Shown: positions 8,503-17,142, numbered from the stretch's first letter. The stretch is 64,000 bases of DNA from Winogradskyella ludwigii (GCF_013403985.1 NZ_JABFDF010000001.1:620001-684000), one strand, 5' to 3'. Notes: generated by a model not told the origin, from the letters alone. Numbers and translations: made by a program.

Positions 8503-9676
8503 AAAATTAGTTATAGCATATAGTGGCGGATTAGATACGTCTTACTGTGCAGTAAGTTTAAGTAAAGCCGGTTATGATGTTCACGCCGTTAGTGTGAATA
8601 CAGGAGGATTTACTAACGATGAAATAAAAACAATAGAGAGCAACGCCTATAAAATGGGAGTTTCTACTTATAAAAATATTGATGCCATTGCATCGTATTA
8701 CGATAAAGTAATTAAGTATTTAATCTTCGGAAACGTACTTAAAAATAACACATATCCTTTATCTGTTAGTGCTGAACGTATTATCCAAGCCATTGAAATT
8801 GCACAATACGCAAAAAGTATTGGCGCTAAATATATAGCACACGGAAGCACAGGAGCCGGAAATGACCAGGTGCGTTTTGATATGATTTTTCAGACTATTG
8901 CTCCTGAAATAGAAATCATCACCCCAATTAGAGATGGCAAATTAACTAGACAACAAGAAATTGATTACCTAGTAGAAAACGGAATCGATATGTCCTGGAA
9001 CAAAGCAAAATATTCAGTAAACAAAGGACTTTGGGGAACTAGTGTTGGTGGAGAAGAAACATTGACTTCAGAAAAACCATTACCAGAATCTGCTTATCCT
9101 TCACAATTGAAACATACTGACCCTGAAAAAGTAGTGCTTACATTTTCTAAAGGTGAATTAACAGCTGTTAACGGAGAAGAAAACAGCCCTGAAGTTAATA
9201 TTGAAGTTTTAAACAATTTAGCTTCTGCTTATGCTATTGGTAGAGATATTCATGTTGGAGATACTATTGTTGGAATTAAAGGGCGTGTTGGTTTTGAAGC
9301 TGCTGCAGCCCTAGTTATCATTAAAGCACATCACTTATTAGAAAAACACACGTTGACCAAATGGCAACTGCAACACAAAGATTATTTATCTAACTTCTAT
9401 GGTATGCATTTACACGAAGGTCAATATTTAGATCCAGTTATGCGAAATATGGAAGCCTTTTTACAAAGCAGTCAAGACATGGTTTCTGGTGATGTTTTTG
9501 TAACATTGAAACCATATCACTTCTCATTAGATGGCATTTCTTCTAAACACGATTTAATGAGTGCGAAGTTTGGAAGTTATGGTGAAGAAAATAAAGGTTG
9601 GAGTGCAGATGAAGCGAAAGGATTTATTAAAATTTTTGGTAATCAGAATAAGATTTATCAACAAGTAAATAATTAG
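8495..9676 (+). CDS. argG: Argininosuccinate synthase
   Basis: Joins citrulline and aspartate using ATP to make argininosuccinate. The N-terminal PP-loop LVIAYSGGLDTSYCAVSL is clear, as is the later IAHGSTGAGNDQVRFD segment that binds citrulline and ATP, and EETLTSEKPLPESAYP. At 393 aa it is close to the usual 400. The ATG overlaps the end of the GNAT gene by 8 bp, indicating translational coupling. In this Bacteroidota arrangement argG stands first among the classical arg genes and argH last. A REP-like element separates it from argC. Confidence 0.97.
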   Translation: MSKKLVIAYSGGLDTSYCAVSLSKAGYDVHAVSVNTGGFTNDEIKTIESNAYKMGVSTYKNIDAIASYYDKVIKYLIFGNVLKNNTYPLSVSAERIIQAIEIAQYAKSIGAKYIAHGSTGAGNDQVRFDMIFQTIAPEIEIITPIRDGKLTRQQEIDYLVENGIDMSWNKAKYSVNKGLWGTSVGGEETLTSEKPLPESAYPSQLKHTDPEKVVLTFSKGELTAVNGEENSPEVNIEVLNNLASAYAIGRDIHVGDTIVGIKGRVGFEAAAALVIIKAHHLLEKHTLTKWQLQHKDYLSNFYGMHLHEGQYLDPVMRNMEAFLQSSQDMVSGDVFVTLKPYHFSLDGISSKHDLMSAKFGSYGEENKGWSADEAKGFIKIFGNQNKIYQQVNN

Positions 9677-9680
9677 ACAC

Positions 9681-9715
9681 GACCTAACTAACAGGTTTAT
9701 AAAACCTTGCAGGTC
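9681..9715 (+). repeat. REP-like inverted repeat between argG and argC
   Basis: GACCT...AGGTTT (9681-9698) faces AAACCTTGCAGGTC (ending 9715), an imperfect inverted repeat related to the element after ilvC. It occupies most of the 54-bp argG-argC gap and may influence mRNA stability inside the operon. Confidence 0.5.
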
Positions 9716-9730
9716 TCAAAATAGATTACA

Positions 9731-10714
9731 ATGAAAAAATTAAAAACAGGAATCATTGGAGGAGCTGGATATACAGCAGGAGAATTAATACGTTTATTGA
9801 TTCATCATTCTAAAGTAGAAATCGATTTTATTTATAGTACATCTAATGCAGGTAATAAAGTCAGTAAAGTTCACCAAGATTTACTAGGCTCAACTGATTT
9901 ACTATTTTCAAATGAAATAAACCCCGAAATCGATGTATTATTCTTGTGTTTAGGTCATGGTAATTCTAGAGCGTTTTTGGAGAAAAATAGTTTTTCTGAT
10001 TCTACTAAAATTATTGATTTAAGTAATGATTTCAGATTAACAAAAGATAAAGTCTTTAATGGAAAAACCTTCATTTATGGTTTACCAGAATTAAATAAAG
10101 AAGCGATAAAAAAAGCAAATTATATTGCGAATCCCGGTTGTTTCGCAACAGCAATTCAAATGGCATTATTACCATTAGCAAAAGCTGAAGTTTTACAAAA
10201 CGATGTACACATTAATGCTGTAACTGGTGCTACAGGAGCAGGAACCTCACTTTCTGCAACGACACATTTTACATATAGAGACAATAATTTTTCGCATTAT
10301 AAAGCATTCACACATCAACATTTAGGAGAAATAAATCAAACGGTAAATCAATTACAAGGAGATTTTAACTCTGATATCAACTTTATGCCTAATCGCGGAA
10401 ATTTTTCAAGAGGAATTTTCGCTACACTTTACACAAAGTTCGATGGCAGTTTAGAAGATGCAAAAAAACTGTATTCTGAATTTTATAAAGATGCTGCTTT
10501 CACCTTTGTTTCAGACGAAGACATTCATTTAAAACAAGTCGTAAATACCAACAAATGTATCCTTCATTTACATAAACATGAAGATAAATTACTAGTAACA
10601 AGCGTTATCGATAATTTATTAAAAGGTGCTTCCGGACAAGCCATTCAAAACATGAATTTGATGTTTGGATATGAAGAAACAGAAGGATTACAATTAAAAG
10701 CTAACTATTTTTAA
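9731..10714 (+). CDS. argC: N-acetyl(succinyl)-gamma-glutamyl-phosphate reductase
   Basis: NADPH-dependent reduction of N-acylglutamyl phosphate to the semialdehyde. The Rossmann motif GIIGGAGYTAGELIRLL is at residues 7-23 and the catalytic Cys137 sits in the signature IANPGCFATAIQMALLPL. The HQHLGEI segment supplies the conserved active-site histidine. At 327 aa it is the usual short ArgC. It stands in operon order argG-argC-proC-argD. Because the downstream transcarbamylase looks N-succinyl-specific, the acyl group here may be succinyl; that is an inference. Confidence 0.95.
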   Translation: MKKLKTGIIGGAGYTAGELIRLLIHHSKVEIDFIYSTSNAGNKVSKVHQDLLGSTDLLFSNEINPEIDVLFLCLGHGNSRAFLEKNSFSDSTKIIDLSNDFRLTKDKVFNGKTFIYGLPELNKEAIKKANYIANPGCFATAIQMALLPLAKAEVLQNDVHINAVTGATGAGTSLSATTHFTYRDNNFSHYKAFTHQHLGEINQTVNQLQGDFNSDINFMPNRGNFSRGIFATLYTKFDGSLEDAKKLYSEFYKDAAFTFVSDEDIHLKQVVNTNKCILHLHKHEDKLLVTSVIDNLLKGASGQAIQNMNLMFGYEETEGLQLKANYF

Positions 10715-10723
10715 CACATATTC

Positions 10724-10782
10724 AGACCTGTCAGGTTTTAATTAGAATAGAGTTTAATCAAAAAGATAACCGCTTCCGCGGT
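10724..10782 (+). repeat. Composite REP half plus start-codon hairpin before proC
   Basis: AGACCTGTCAGGTTTT (10724-10739) is followed by an A/T-rich linker with GTTTAA and AAAAGAT, then the perfect hairpin ACCGC-TTCC-GCGGT (10769-10782), with the proC ATG 8 nt later. The whole unit aligns with 13727-13783 before argB, where the stem sequence is different but still self-complementary. Confidence 0.7.
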
Positions 10783-10790
10783 CAATAAAT

Positions 10791-11591
10791 ATGAAAATAG
10801 CAATCATAGGAACAGGGAATTTAGGGAAATCTATAGCCAAAGGATTAATCACTAATAACGCCATTACCACACTATACTTAACCAAAAGAAATTTGAATGA
10901 TATTCAAGATTTGGATGGTTATAAAAATGTAATATTAACATCAGATAATATTGAAGCCGTAAAGCAATCTGACATTTTAATATTTGCCGTACAGCCAACA
11001 CATTTTGAAAAGATATTGAATGACATAAAACCTCATTTAACAGAAAATCATGTTTTAATTTCTACAATAACTGGATTTTTAATTCCAAAAATTGAAGCCA
11101 TAGTTGGTACAGATCAATTTGTTATAAGAGCAATGCCAAACACAGCGATTGCTGTTGGTAAATCTATGACTTGTCTGTGTAGTAATGAAAAAGGTAAAAA
11201 GCGTATTCAAATTGCCGAAGCTATTTTTAACCGTTTAGGTCACACGTTAGCTATTCCAGAATCTCAAATGCAAGCTGCAACTGTAGTTTGTGCTAGCGGA
11301 ATCGCTTTTTGGATGCGACTTATTCGTGCAACAACACAAGCCGCTATTCAACTTGGTTTTGATGCAAAAGAAGCACAAGAATTGGCAATGTACACTAGCG
11401 AAGGTGCTGCCAATTTATTAATTACAACAGGGAATCATCCTGAAGAAGAAATTGATAGAGTTACCACACCAAAAGGTTGTACCATCGAAGGTTTAAACGA
11501 GATGGAGCACAAAGGATTAAGTTCGTCTCTAATTCAAGGTATGGTGGCTTCATTTAACAAGATTAGTAATATTAAAAAAGAACAGATATGA
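10791..11591 (+). CDS. proC: Pyrroline-5-carboxylate reductase
   Basis: Reduces pyrroline-5-carboxylate to proline with NAD(P)H. The N-terminal Rossmann motif IAIIGTGNLGKSIAKGL is clear, FAVQPTHFEKIL follows, then RAMPNTAIAVGKSMT, and the C-terminal signature region TTPKGCTIEGLNEMEHKG. Length 266 aa is standard. The stop overlaps the argD start by 4 bp (ATGA), so it is translationally coupled to argD. Its presence inside an arginine operon would let proline be made alongside arginine, or recycle ornithine-derived pyrroline-5-carboxylate. No proA or proB is in the window. Confidence 0.93.
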   Translation: MKIAIIGTGNLGKSIAKGLITNNAITTLYLTKRNLNDIQDLDGYKNVILTSDNIEAVKQSDILIFAVQPTHFEKILNDIKPHLTENHVLISTITGFLIPKIEAIVGTDQFVIRAMPNTAIAVGKSMTCLCSNEKGKKRIQIAEAIFNRLGHTLAIPESQMQAATVVCASGIAFWMRLIRATTQAAIQLGFDAKEAQELAMYTSEGAANLLITTGNHPEEEIDRVTTPKGCTIEGLNEMEHKGLSSSLIQGMVASFNKISNIKKEQI

Positions 11592-12730
11592 GTTTATTTA
11601 ATGTGTATCCATTATTCGATATCACACCTGTAAAGGCACAAGACGTGTTTGTTTATGACAAAAACAATACCAAGTACTTAGATCTATATGGTGGTCATGC
11701 AGTGATATCTATTGGACATTCGCATCCTAAATACGTGTCTGCAATCACCAATCAAGTTGAAAAACTTGGATTTTACAGCAACTCAATTCAAAACCCTTTA
11801 CAAGTAGAATTATCCGAGAAATTGGAAGCCCTTTCTGGCTGCAAAGATTACCAATTGTTTTTATGTAATTCTGGAGCAGAAGCCAACGAAAACGCTTTAA
11901 AATTGGCATCTTTCCATAATGGAAAAAAGAAAGTATTAGCGTTTAAAAATTCTTTTCATGGTAGAACATCTGCAGCCGTTGCTGCAACCGACAATCCAAA
12001 AATTGTAGCACCAATTAATGCCCAACAACAAGTTGATTTTGTAGAATTAGGTGATTTAAATGCTGTTGAAACTATTTTAAAACAAAATGAAACCTGTGCT
12101 GTGATTGTAGAATTTATCCAAGGGGTTGGAGGATTAGACCAAAGCACAACGGAATTCTATCAAGGTTTAGAGCAACTTTGCAAACAATATAATACGGCAT
12201 TAATTGCAGATGAAGTTCAATCTGGCTTTGGGAGAACTGGAGATTTCTTTGCTTTTCAAAAACACAACATTACACCAGATATTATTTCTATAGCCAAAGG
12301 CATGGGAAATGGATTTCCGATTGGAGGCATTTTAATTCATCCATCTTTCGAAGCCTCTTTTGGTTTATTAGGAACCACTTTTGGAGGAAATCATCTCGCC
12401 TGTGCTGCATCATTATCTGTTTTAGAAGTTATTGAAGAAGAGAACCTCATGCAAAACGCAAAAGAGATTTCAGCTTATTTTATAGATAAAGCAAATACAA
12501 TTTCAGAAATAAAAAATATAAAAGGAAGAGGCTTAATGTTGGGATTAGAATTCGATTTCCCAATTGCTGAACTTCGTAAAAAGTTGATTTTTAATCAGCA
12601 TATTTTTACTGGAAGTGCAAAGCATCCGAATTTACTTAGAATTCTTCCGCCTTTAACAATCAAAAAAGAACATGTTGATTTGTTTTTTGAGGCTTTAGAA
12701 AGCGAATTGAAAGAAAGAAATAAGGACTAA
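11588..12730 (+). CDS. argD: N-acetyl(succinyl)ornithine aminotransferase
   Basis: Class III PLP aminotransferase that turns the N-acylglutamate semialdehyde into N-acylornithine. The PLP lysine is Lys237 in SIAKGMGNGFPIGG, the pyridine-N aspartate is Asp208 in ALIADEVQSGFGRTG, and the phosphate-binding GAEANENALKLA segment is present at about residue 97. Length 380 aa is typical. It overlaps proC by 4 bp. The gap to argF' carries a start-codon hairpin. Confidence 0.94.
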   Translation: MSLFNVYPLFDITPVKAQDVFVYDKNNTKYLDLYGGHAVISIGHSHPKYVSAITNQVEKLGFYSNSIQNPLQVELSEKLEALSGCKDYQLFLCNSGAEANENALKLASFHNGKKKVLAFKNSFHGRTSAAVAATDNPKIVAPINAQQQVDFVELGDLNAVETILKQNETCAVIVEFIQGVGGLDQSTTEFYQGLEQLCKQYNTALIADEVQSGFGRTGDFFAFQKHNITPDIISIAKGMGNGFPIGGILIHPSFEASFGLLGTTFGGNHLACAASLSVLEVIEEENLMQNAKEISAYFIDKANTISEIKNIKGRGLMLGLEFDFPIAELRKKLIFNQHIFTGSAKHPNLLRILPPLTIKKEHVDLFFEALESELKERNKD

Positions 12731-12767
12731 TTTGAAAAACCTTAAAATTAAAGTTTAATTAATGAGA

Positions 12768-12785
12768 TTCCCACTTTCGTGGGAA
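12768..12785 (+). repeat. Start-codon hairpin before argF'
   Basis: TTCCCAC (12768-12774) and GTGGGAA (12779-12785) pair perfectly across a TTTC loop, preceded by AATGAGA exactly as in the element before ilvB. ATG codons at 12786 and 12792 follow directly. The upstream in-frame ATG at 12762 lies ahead of the hairpin and is probably not used. Confidence 0.75.
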
Positions 12786-12791
12786 ATGAAT

Positions 12792-13727
12792 ATGAAAAAT
12801 TATACCCAAATAAAAGATATACCAAACCTTTCTGAAACGATTAAGGATGCCATTTTATTAAAAATGAATCCTTTTGAATTTTCAAAATTAGGAAAACGAA
12901 AAACCTTGGTCATGTTATTTTTCAATTCAAGCTTAAGAACACGCTTAAGCACTGAAAAAGCAGCGAAAAACTTAGGTTTGGACGTTATGATTTTAAACGT
13001 TAATGACGCTTGGAATTTAGAATTTGAAGACGGAACCATAATGAATATGGACAAATCTGAACATGTAAAAGATGCTGCCCAAGTGATTTCACAATATGCA
13101 GATATCATTGCTGTGAGAGCATTTCCTAGTTTAACAGACAAAACGAAAGACGAATCGGAATATATTCTTAATAGCTTTAAAAAATACGCAACCGTTCCCA
13201 TTGTAAATATGGAAAGCGCTACAGCACATCCACTGCAAGCCTTAGCTGATGCGATTACGATTACTGAGCTTACAGAAAAAGTAAAGCCAAAAATAGTATT
13301 GTCTTGGGCTCCACACCCAAAAGCATTACCTCAAGCGGTAGCTAATTCGTTTATAGAAATGATGCAAAATTTAGAAGTTGACTTAACCATTACACACCCT
13401 AAAGGCTATGAACTAAATGAAGAAATCACCAAAGACACACCAATAAACTACAACCAAGAAGAAGCTTTAAAGGATGCCGATTTTGTTTACGTCAAAAACT
13501 GGAGCAGTTATAAAGACTACGGAAAAGTACTAAACCATGATGAGAATTGGATGATGACGAAAGCTAAATTAGGTCATGCAAAATTTATGCATTGCTTACC
13601 TGTAAGACGAAATGTAGTTGTTGAAGATGCTGTTTTAGATAGTGATCAATCTGTCGTTATAAAACAAGCCAACAACAGAACCTATGCAGCACAAATTGTG
13701 TTGAAGCAGATACTTGAAAATTTATAA
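12792..13727 (+). CDS. argF': N-succinylornithine (N-acylornithine) carbamoyltransferase
   Basis: Carbamoylates N-acylornithine to N-acylcitrulline, the Bacteroidota and Xanthomonas variant of the arginine route. It has the carbamoyl-phosphate loop FFNSSLRTRLST (Ser46 to Arg51), MESATAHPLQALADA, WAPHPKALPQAVANSF, and FMHCLPVRRNVVVED. By memory it aligns along its whole length with Bacteroides fragilis SOTCase. At the position that decides acyl specificity (Pro90 in B. fragilis SOTCase, Glu92 in Xanthomonas AOTCase) it has Ser89, in MDKSEH. Replacing Glu92 by Ser was reported to convert AOTCase into SOTCase, so N-succinylornithine is the predicted substrate. Start chosen at ATG 12792 (MKNYTQIKDI), which matches the family N-terminus. 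Confidence 0.92.
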   Translation: MKNYTQIKDIPNLSETIKDAILLKMNPFEFSKLGKRKTLVMLFFNSSLRTRLSTEKAAKNLGLDVMILNVNDAWNLEFEDGTIMNMDKSEHVKDAAQVISQYADIIAVRAFPSLTDKTKDESEYILNSFKKYATVPIVNMESATAHPLQALADAITITELTEKVKPKIVLSWAPHPKALPQAVANSFIEMMQNLEVDLTITHPKGYELNEEITKDTPINYNQEEALKDADFVYVKNWSSYKDYGKVLNHDENWMMTKAKLGHAKFMHCLPVRRNVVVEDAVLDSDQSVVIKQANNRTYAAQIVLKQILENL

Positions 13728-13783
13728 GACTTAGCAGGTTTAAAATAAGTAAGTTTAAATAAAAAGATACTCGATTTCGCGAG
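13727..13783 (+). repeat. Composite REP half plus start-codon hairpin before argB
   Basis: AGACTTAGCAGGTTTA (from 13727, overlapping the argF' stop) is followed by GTTTAAATAAAAAGATA and the hairpin CTCG (13770-13773) / CGAG (13780-13783); the argB ATG is 6 nt further. It aligns along its full length with the element before proC, with compensating changes in the stem. Confidence 0.65.
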
Positions 13784-13789
13784 CACTAA

Positions 13790-14566
13790 ATGAAAACACT
13801 AAAAATCATAAAAATAGGAGGAAACATCATTGATAACGACGATGCGTTATCATCATTTATTAAAGATTTTTCGACTATAAAAGGTCCTAAAATTCTGGTT
13901 CATGGTGGAGGAAAACTAGCTACAAAATTAGCAACCCAAATGAATATTCCTGTAACAATGATTGAAGGTAGACGCATAACCGATAGTGATACTCTCGATA
14001 TTATTACCATGGTTTATGCCGGAAAGATTAATAAAAATATAGTCGCACAATTACAGGCTAACAACTGTAATTCTATTGGGTTTTCTGGTGCTGATGGTAA
14101 TACAATTGTGTCAAACAAAAGACCTACAGAACCTATTGATTATGGTTTTGCAGGTGATGTAAAACAAGTGAATACAGAAACACTAGACATCCTTTTGCAA
14201 CATAATATTACACCTGTTTTTTGCGCAATTACACATGACAAAAACGGACAATTACTAAATACAAATGCAGATACTATAGCTTCAGAATTAGCGATTGGGT
14301 TTGCTTCAATTTATAAGACAGAATTGTATTATTGTTTCGAAAAAAACGGGGTTCTTGAAGATGTAAATAATGATGATTCAGTAATTGAAAACATTAACAC
14401 AGAAAGCTACCAAACTTTAATTAAAAACGGCATAATTTACGAAGGCATGCTTCCCAAATTAAACAACTGCTTTTACGCTATAAATCATAACGTTGAAAAA
14501 GTTTGCATTGGAAAATCAGAAATGCTTTTCAATACAAATACCAAACACACAACCATTACAAAATGA
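13790..14566 (+). CDS. argB: N-acetyl(succinyl)glutamate kinase
   Basis: Phosphorylates the gamma-carboxyl of N-acylglutamate. The amino-acid-kinase fold is recognised by IIKIGGNIIDN at the N-terminus, the ILVHGGGKLATKLA loop, the IEGRRITD segment, and the C-terminal ATP-site EGMLPKLNNCFYAI. At 258 aa it is the short form without the N-terminal helix that is associated with arginine feedback inhibition in hexameric kinases, so allosteric control by arginine is not expected (inference). The stop overlaps the next start (ATGA at 14563). Confidence 0.93.
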   Translation: MKTLKIIKIGGNIIDNDDALSSFIKDFSTIKGPKILVHGGGKLATKLATQMNIPVTMIEGRRITDSDTLDIITMVYAGKINKNIVAQLQANNCNSIGFSGADGNTIVSNKRPTEPIDYGFAGDVKQVNTETLDILLQHNITPVFCAITHDKNGQLLNTNADTIASELAIGFASIYKTELYYCFEKNGVLEDVNNDDSVIENINTESYQTLIKNGIIYEGMLPKLNNCFYAINHNVEKVCIGKSEMLFNTNTKHTTITK

Positions 14567-15624
14567 TAGAAAAACTTACCACAAAGGCGATTGCATTACT
14601 CAAGCAACTTATAGAAACACAGTCATTTTCTTCAAAAGAAGACAACACAGCTTTACTTATTGAAGAATGGTTTAACACGCAAAAGATTCCTTTTAAAAGA
14701 GACCATCACAACATTTGGGCAACCAATAAACATTTTGATGACAGCAAACCTACATTATTATTAAACTCACATCACGATACCGTAAAACCCAACAATGGCT
14801 ATACTAAAGATCCACTAAAAGCTATTGTAGAAGACGGTAAATTATATGGTTTAGGTAGTAATGACGCTGGAGGTTGCTTAGTCTCTTTAATGGCAACATT
14901 CACGTATTTCTACAGCAAAAAAGATCTCAACTACAATTTAGTTATTGTGGCTTCTGCCGAAGAAGAAAGCAGTGGACCAAATGGATTAAACAGCATGTTG
15001 AGTATCATCCCTGAAATTGATGTTGCTATTGTTGGAGAACCAACACTAATGAATTTAGCCGTAGCCGAAAAAGGTCTAGTTGTTTTTGATGCCAAGGTAA
15101 AAGGTACAGCTGGCCATGCCGCACATCCAAACAAAGACAACTCTATTTATAACACTATTGAGGTTTTAAAATGGTTTAAAGATTATCAGTTTGCACGAAA
15201 TTCACCTGTTTTAGGTGATGTAAAAATGACCGTAACTCAAATTAACGCAGGCAAACAACATAATGCTATTCCTGCTGAAGTTGACTTGGTTATCGATGTT
15301 CGTGTCAATGACAAATACACGAATCAACAGATTGAAGAAATTTTAACTAGAAAGTCACCATGCTCAAGTATTAAAGCGCGTAGCTTACGATTGAATTCAT
15401 CTTCAATTCCTATTAATCACGAATTGGTTGAAGCAGGAATAGAACTTGGAAGAGAAACTTATGGCTCACCAACTTTATCTGATCAAGCTGTCTTAAGTTG
15501 TCCTTCTCTGAAATTAGGACCAGGAGATAGCACACGTTCTCATACAGCAGATGAATTTATTTATTTGGCCGAAATTGAAGAAGGGATTGATATTTATATT
15601 AAGTTGTTAGAGAAAATATTATAA
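14563..15624 (+). CDS. argE: M20 metallopeptidase: N-acyl-citrulline/ornithine deacylase
   Basis: M20-family zinc amidohydrolase, placed where the N-acyl group must be removed from N-acylcitrulline in this pathway. The first metal site is NSHHDTVKPN, with the bridging acid at LGSNDAGGCLVS; the catalytic and ligand acids follow in ASAEEESSGPNG, and IVGEPT and AEKGLVVFDAKVKGTAGHAAHP are typical of the ArgE/DapE group. Length is 353 aa from ATG 14563, shorter than E. coli ArgE (383). A longer frame opens at 14503, but those codons lie within argB; the ATGA overlap supports 14563. Acyl preference cannot be read from the sequence. Confidence 0.88.
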   Translation: MIEKLTTKAIALLKQLIETQSFSSKEDNTALLIEEWFNTQKIPFKRDHHNIWATNKHFDDSKPTLLLNSHHDTVKPNNGYTKDPLKAIVEDGKLYGLGSNDAGGCLVSLMATFTYFYSKKDLNYNLVIVASAEEESSGPNGLNSMLSIIPEIDVAIVGEPTLMNLAVAEKGLVVFDAKVKGTAGHAAHPNKDNSIYNTIEVLKWFKDYQFARNSPVLGDVKMTVTQINAGKQHNAIPAEVDLVIDVRVNDKYTNQQIEEILTRKSPCSSIKARSLRLNSSSIPINHELVEAGIELGRETYGSPTLSDQAVLSCPSLKLGPGDSTRSHTADEFIYLAEIEEGIDIYIKLLEKIL

Positions 15625-15630
15625 AGTGCT

Positions 15631-15705
15631 GTCATTCCTGCGAAAGCAGGAATCCACATACAAACTAAAATTTAAAAAATAGATTCCTGCCCTCGCAGGA
15701 ATGAC
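15631..15705 (+). repeat. REPIN-like pair of palindromes between argE and argH
   Basis: Two hairpins, ATTCCTGC-GAAA-GCAGGAAT (15634-15653) and ATTCCTGC-CCTC-GCAGGAAT (15683-15702), face each other. The 24-nt outer units (15631-15654 and 15682-15705) are inverse complements with two mismatches. The ATTCC...GGAAT form recalls short dispersed repeats such as dRS3 in Neisseria. An ATG at 15701 belongs to the repeat and should not be taken as the argH start. Confidence 0.8.
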
Positions 15706-15721
15706 AAAAAAAAGAGAAAAG

Positions 15722-16996
15722 ATGAAACTTTGGGATAAAGGATTTTCAATCGATAAAAAAATAGAACAATTCACTGTTGGTAACGACAGAGAAATTGACA
15801 TGCATATTGCTAAATATGATGTGCAAGCATCTTTAGCACATGCTATAATGTTAGAATCTATCGGAATTATAACTTCTGATGAATTAATCCAACTTAAATC
15901 AGGATTAAAGATTTTAGCGGAATCTATAGAAGTTGGAACGTTTATCATTGAAGATTCATTTGAAGACGTACATTCTAAAATTGAGCACGAACTCACCAAA
16001 ACCTTAGGCGAAGTTGGAAAGAAAATCCATACTGCACGTTCTAGAAACGATCAAGTTTTAGTGGCACTTCAATTGTACTACAAAGAGAATCTTGAAATTA
16101 TTAACGACAAAACAAAAACGTTTTTTGACACGCTTTTGGGTTTAGCTGACACGTATAAAACCAAATTATTACCAGGCTATACACATCTACAAGTGGCAAT
16201 GCCATCCTCTTTTGGTCTATGGTTTTCTGCCTATGCAGAATTATTAATTGATGATGTCTATGTCTTAAATGCAGTGTCTAAAATCGCAGATCAAAATCCG
16301 TTAGGTTCTGCTGCTGGTTACGGAAGTTCATTTCCAATTGATAGAGATATCACCACCAAAGAATTAGGCTTTTCAACCTTAAAATATAATGTGGTTGCCG
16401 CACAATTAAGCAGAGGAAAAAGTGAACGCGCCATTGCAAGTGCTTTAGGCGGACTATGTAACACCATGTCTCGTTTTGCTATGGATATTTGCTTGTATAT
16501 GAGTCAAAATTTTGGATTTGTAACGTTTCCAGATGAATTAACTACAGGAAGTAGCATTATGCCACACAAAAAGAATCCTGATGTATTTGAATTGATAAGA
16601 GGAAAGTGTAATAAAATTCAGGCTTTACATACTGAAATGTTACTAATCACAAACAATTTACCTAGTGGTTATCATAGAGATTTTCAATTATTGAAAGAAA
16701 ACATCATCAATGCATTTGAAGATGTAAAGGATATTTTAGACATCTTTAATTATTCTATTCAACAAATCATAGTGAAAGATATAGATTTAACTGATGAAAA
16801 ATATCAATACCTATTTACAGTAGATAGTATTAATAATATGGTTGTTGATGGTATGAGTTTTAGAGAAGCATATCAGAAAATTGGAAGCCAAGTTCAATCT
16901 GGAACTTATAAACCGGATTTAGGAAAAGAACACTCTCATATTGGAAGTATTCATAATTTATGCTTAGATGATATTCGTGCTAAGTTTCCGAAATAA
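15722..16996 (+). CDS. argH: Argininosuccinate lyase
   Basis: Cleaves argininosuccinate to arginine and fumarate, the last step of the operon. The fumarase/aspartase-superfamily signature GSSIMPHKKNPDVFE is present (catalytic serine loop), along with SRNDQVLVALQLY, TAGYTHLQ-like GYTHLQVAMP, and EDVHSKIEHEL near the N-terminus. Length is 424 aa, slightly short of the usual 450-460, as in other Bacteroidota. ATG 15722 (MKLWDKGF) is preferred over the in-frame ATG at 15701, which is part of a palindromic repeat. A strong bidirectional terminator follows. Confidence 0.95.
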   Translation: MKLWDKGFSIDKKIEQFTVGNDREIDMHIAKYDVQASLAHAIMLESIGIITSDELIQLKSGLKILAESIEVGTFIIEDSFEDVHSKIEHELTKTLGEVGKKIHTARSRNDQVLVALQLYYKENLEIINDKTKTFFDTLLGLADTYKTKLLPGYTHLQVAMPSSFGLWFSAYAELLIDDVYVLNAVSKIADQNPLGSAAGYGSSFPIDRDITTKELGFSTLKYNVVAAQLSRGKSERAIASALGGLCNTMSRFAMDICLYMSQNFGFVTFPDELTTGSSIMPHKKNPDVFELIRGKCNKIQALHTEMLLITNNLPSGYHRDFQLLKENIINAFEDVKDILDIFNYSIQQIIVKDIDLTDEKYQYLFTVDSINNMVVDGMSFREAYQKIGSQVQSGTYKPDLGKEHSHIGSIHNLCLDDIRAKFPK

Positions 16997-17046
16997 ATAG
17001 TAATTACTTCAAATTCTAGGCTATTTTTAAAAACCTTATAAAATAA

Positions 17047-17073
17047 AAAAAGCATCTGTTTCCAGATGCTTTT
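17047..17073. terminator. Bidirectional terminator between argH and gltD
   Basis: AAAAGCATCTG and CAGATGCTTTT pair perfectly across a TTTC loop with A- and T-runs on both sides. It ends the arginine operon on the plus strand and the gltB-gltD operon on the minus strand. Confidence 0.9.
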
Positions 17074-17142
17074 ACTTCTACCCTAATAATAGACTTACCC
17101 TTAAGATTTATAGTAGTAGAAAGGTTCTATATATTAATTTCA

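Noticed and set aside
12762..12791. Upstream ATG start for argF'
   Set aside because: The extra residues encode the hairpin itself (RFPLSWE) and are not family-like; ATG 12792 matches known N-termini.
12792..13727. Ordinary ornithine or aspartate carbamoyltransferase
   Set aside because: Length, HCLPVRR context and full-length resemblance fit the N-acylornithine group.
15619..15999. Frame antisense to the argE-argH junction
   Set aside because: Runs through the palindromic repeat and the argH N-terminus; no family features.
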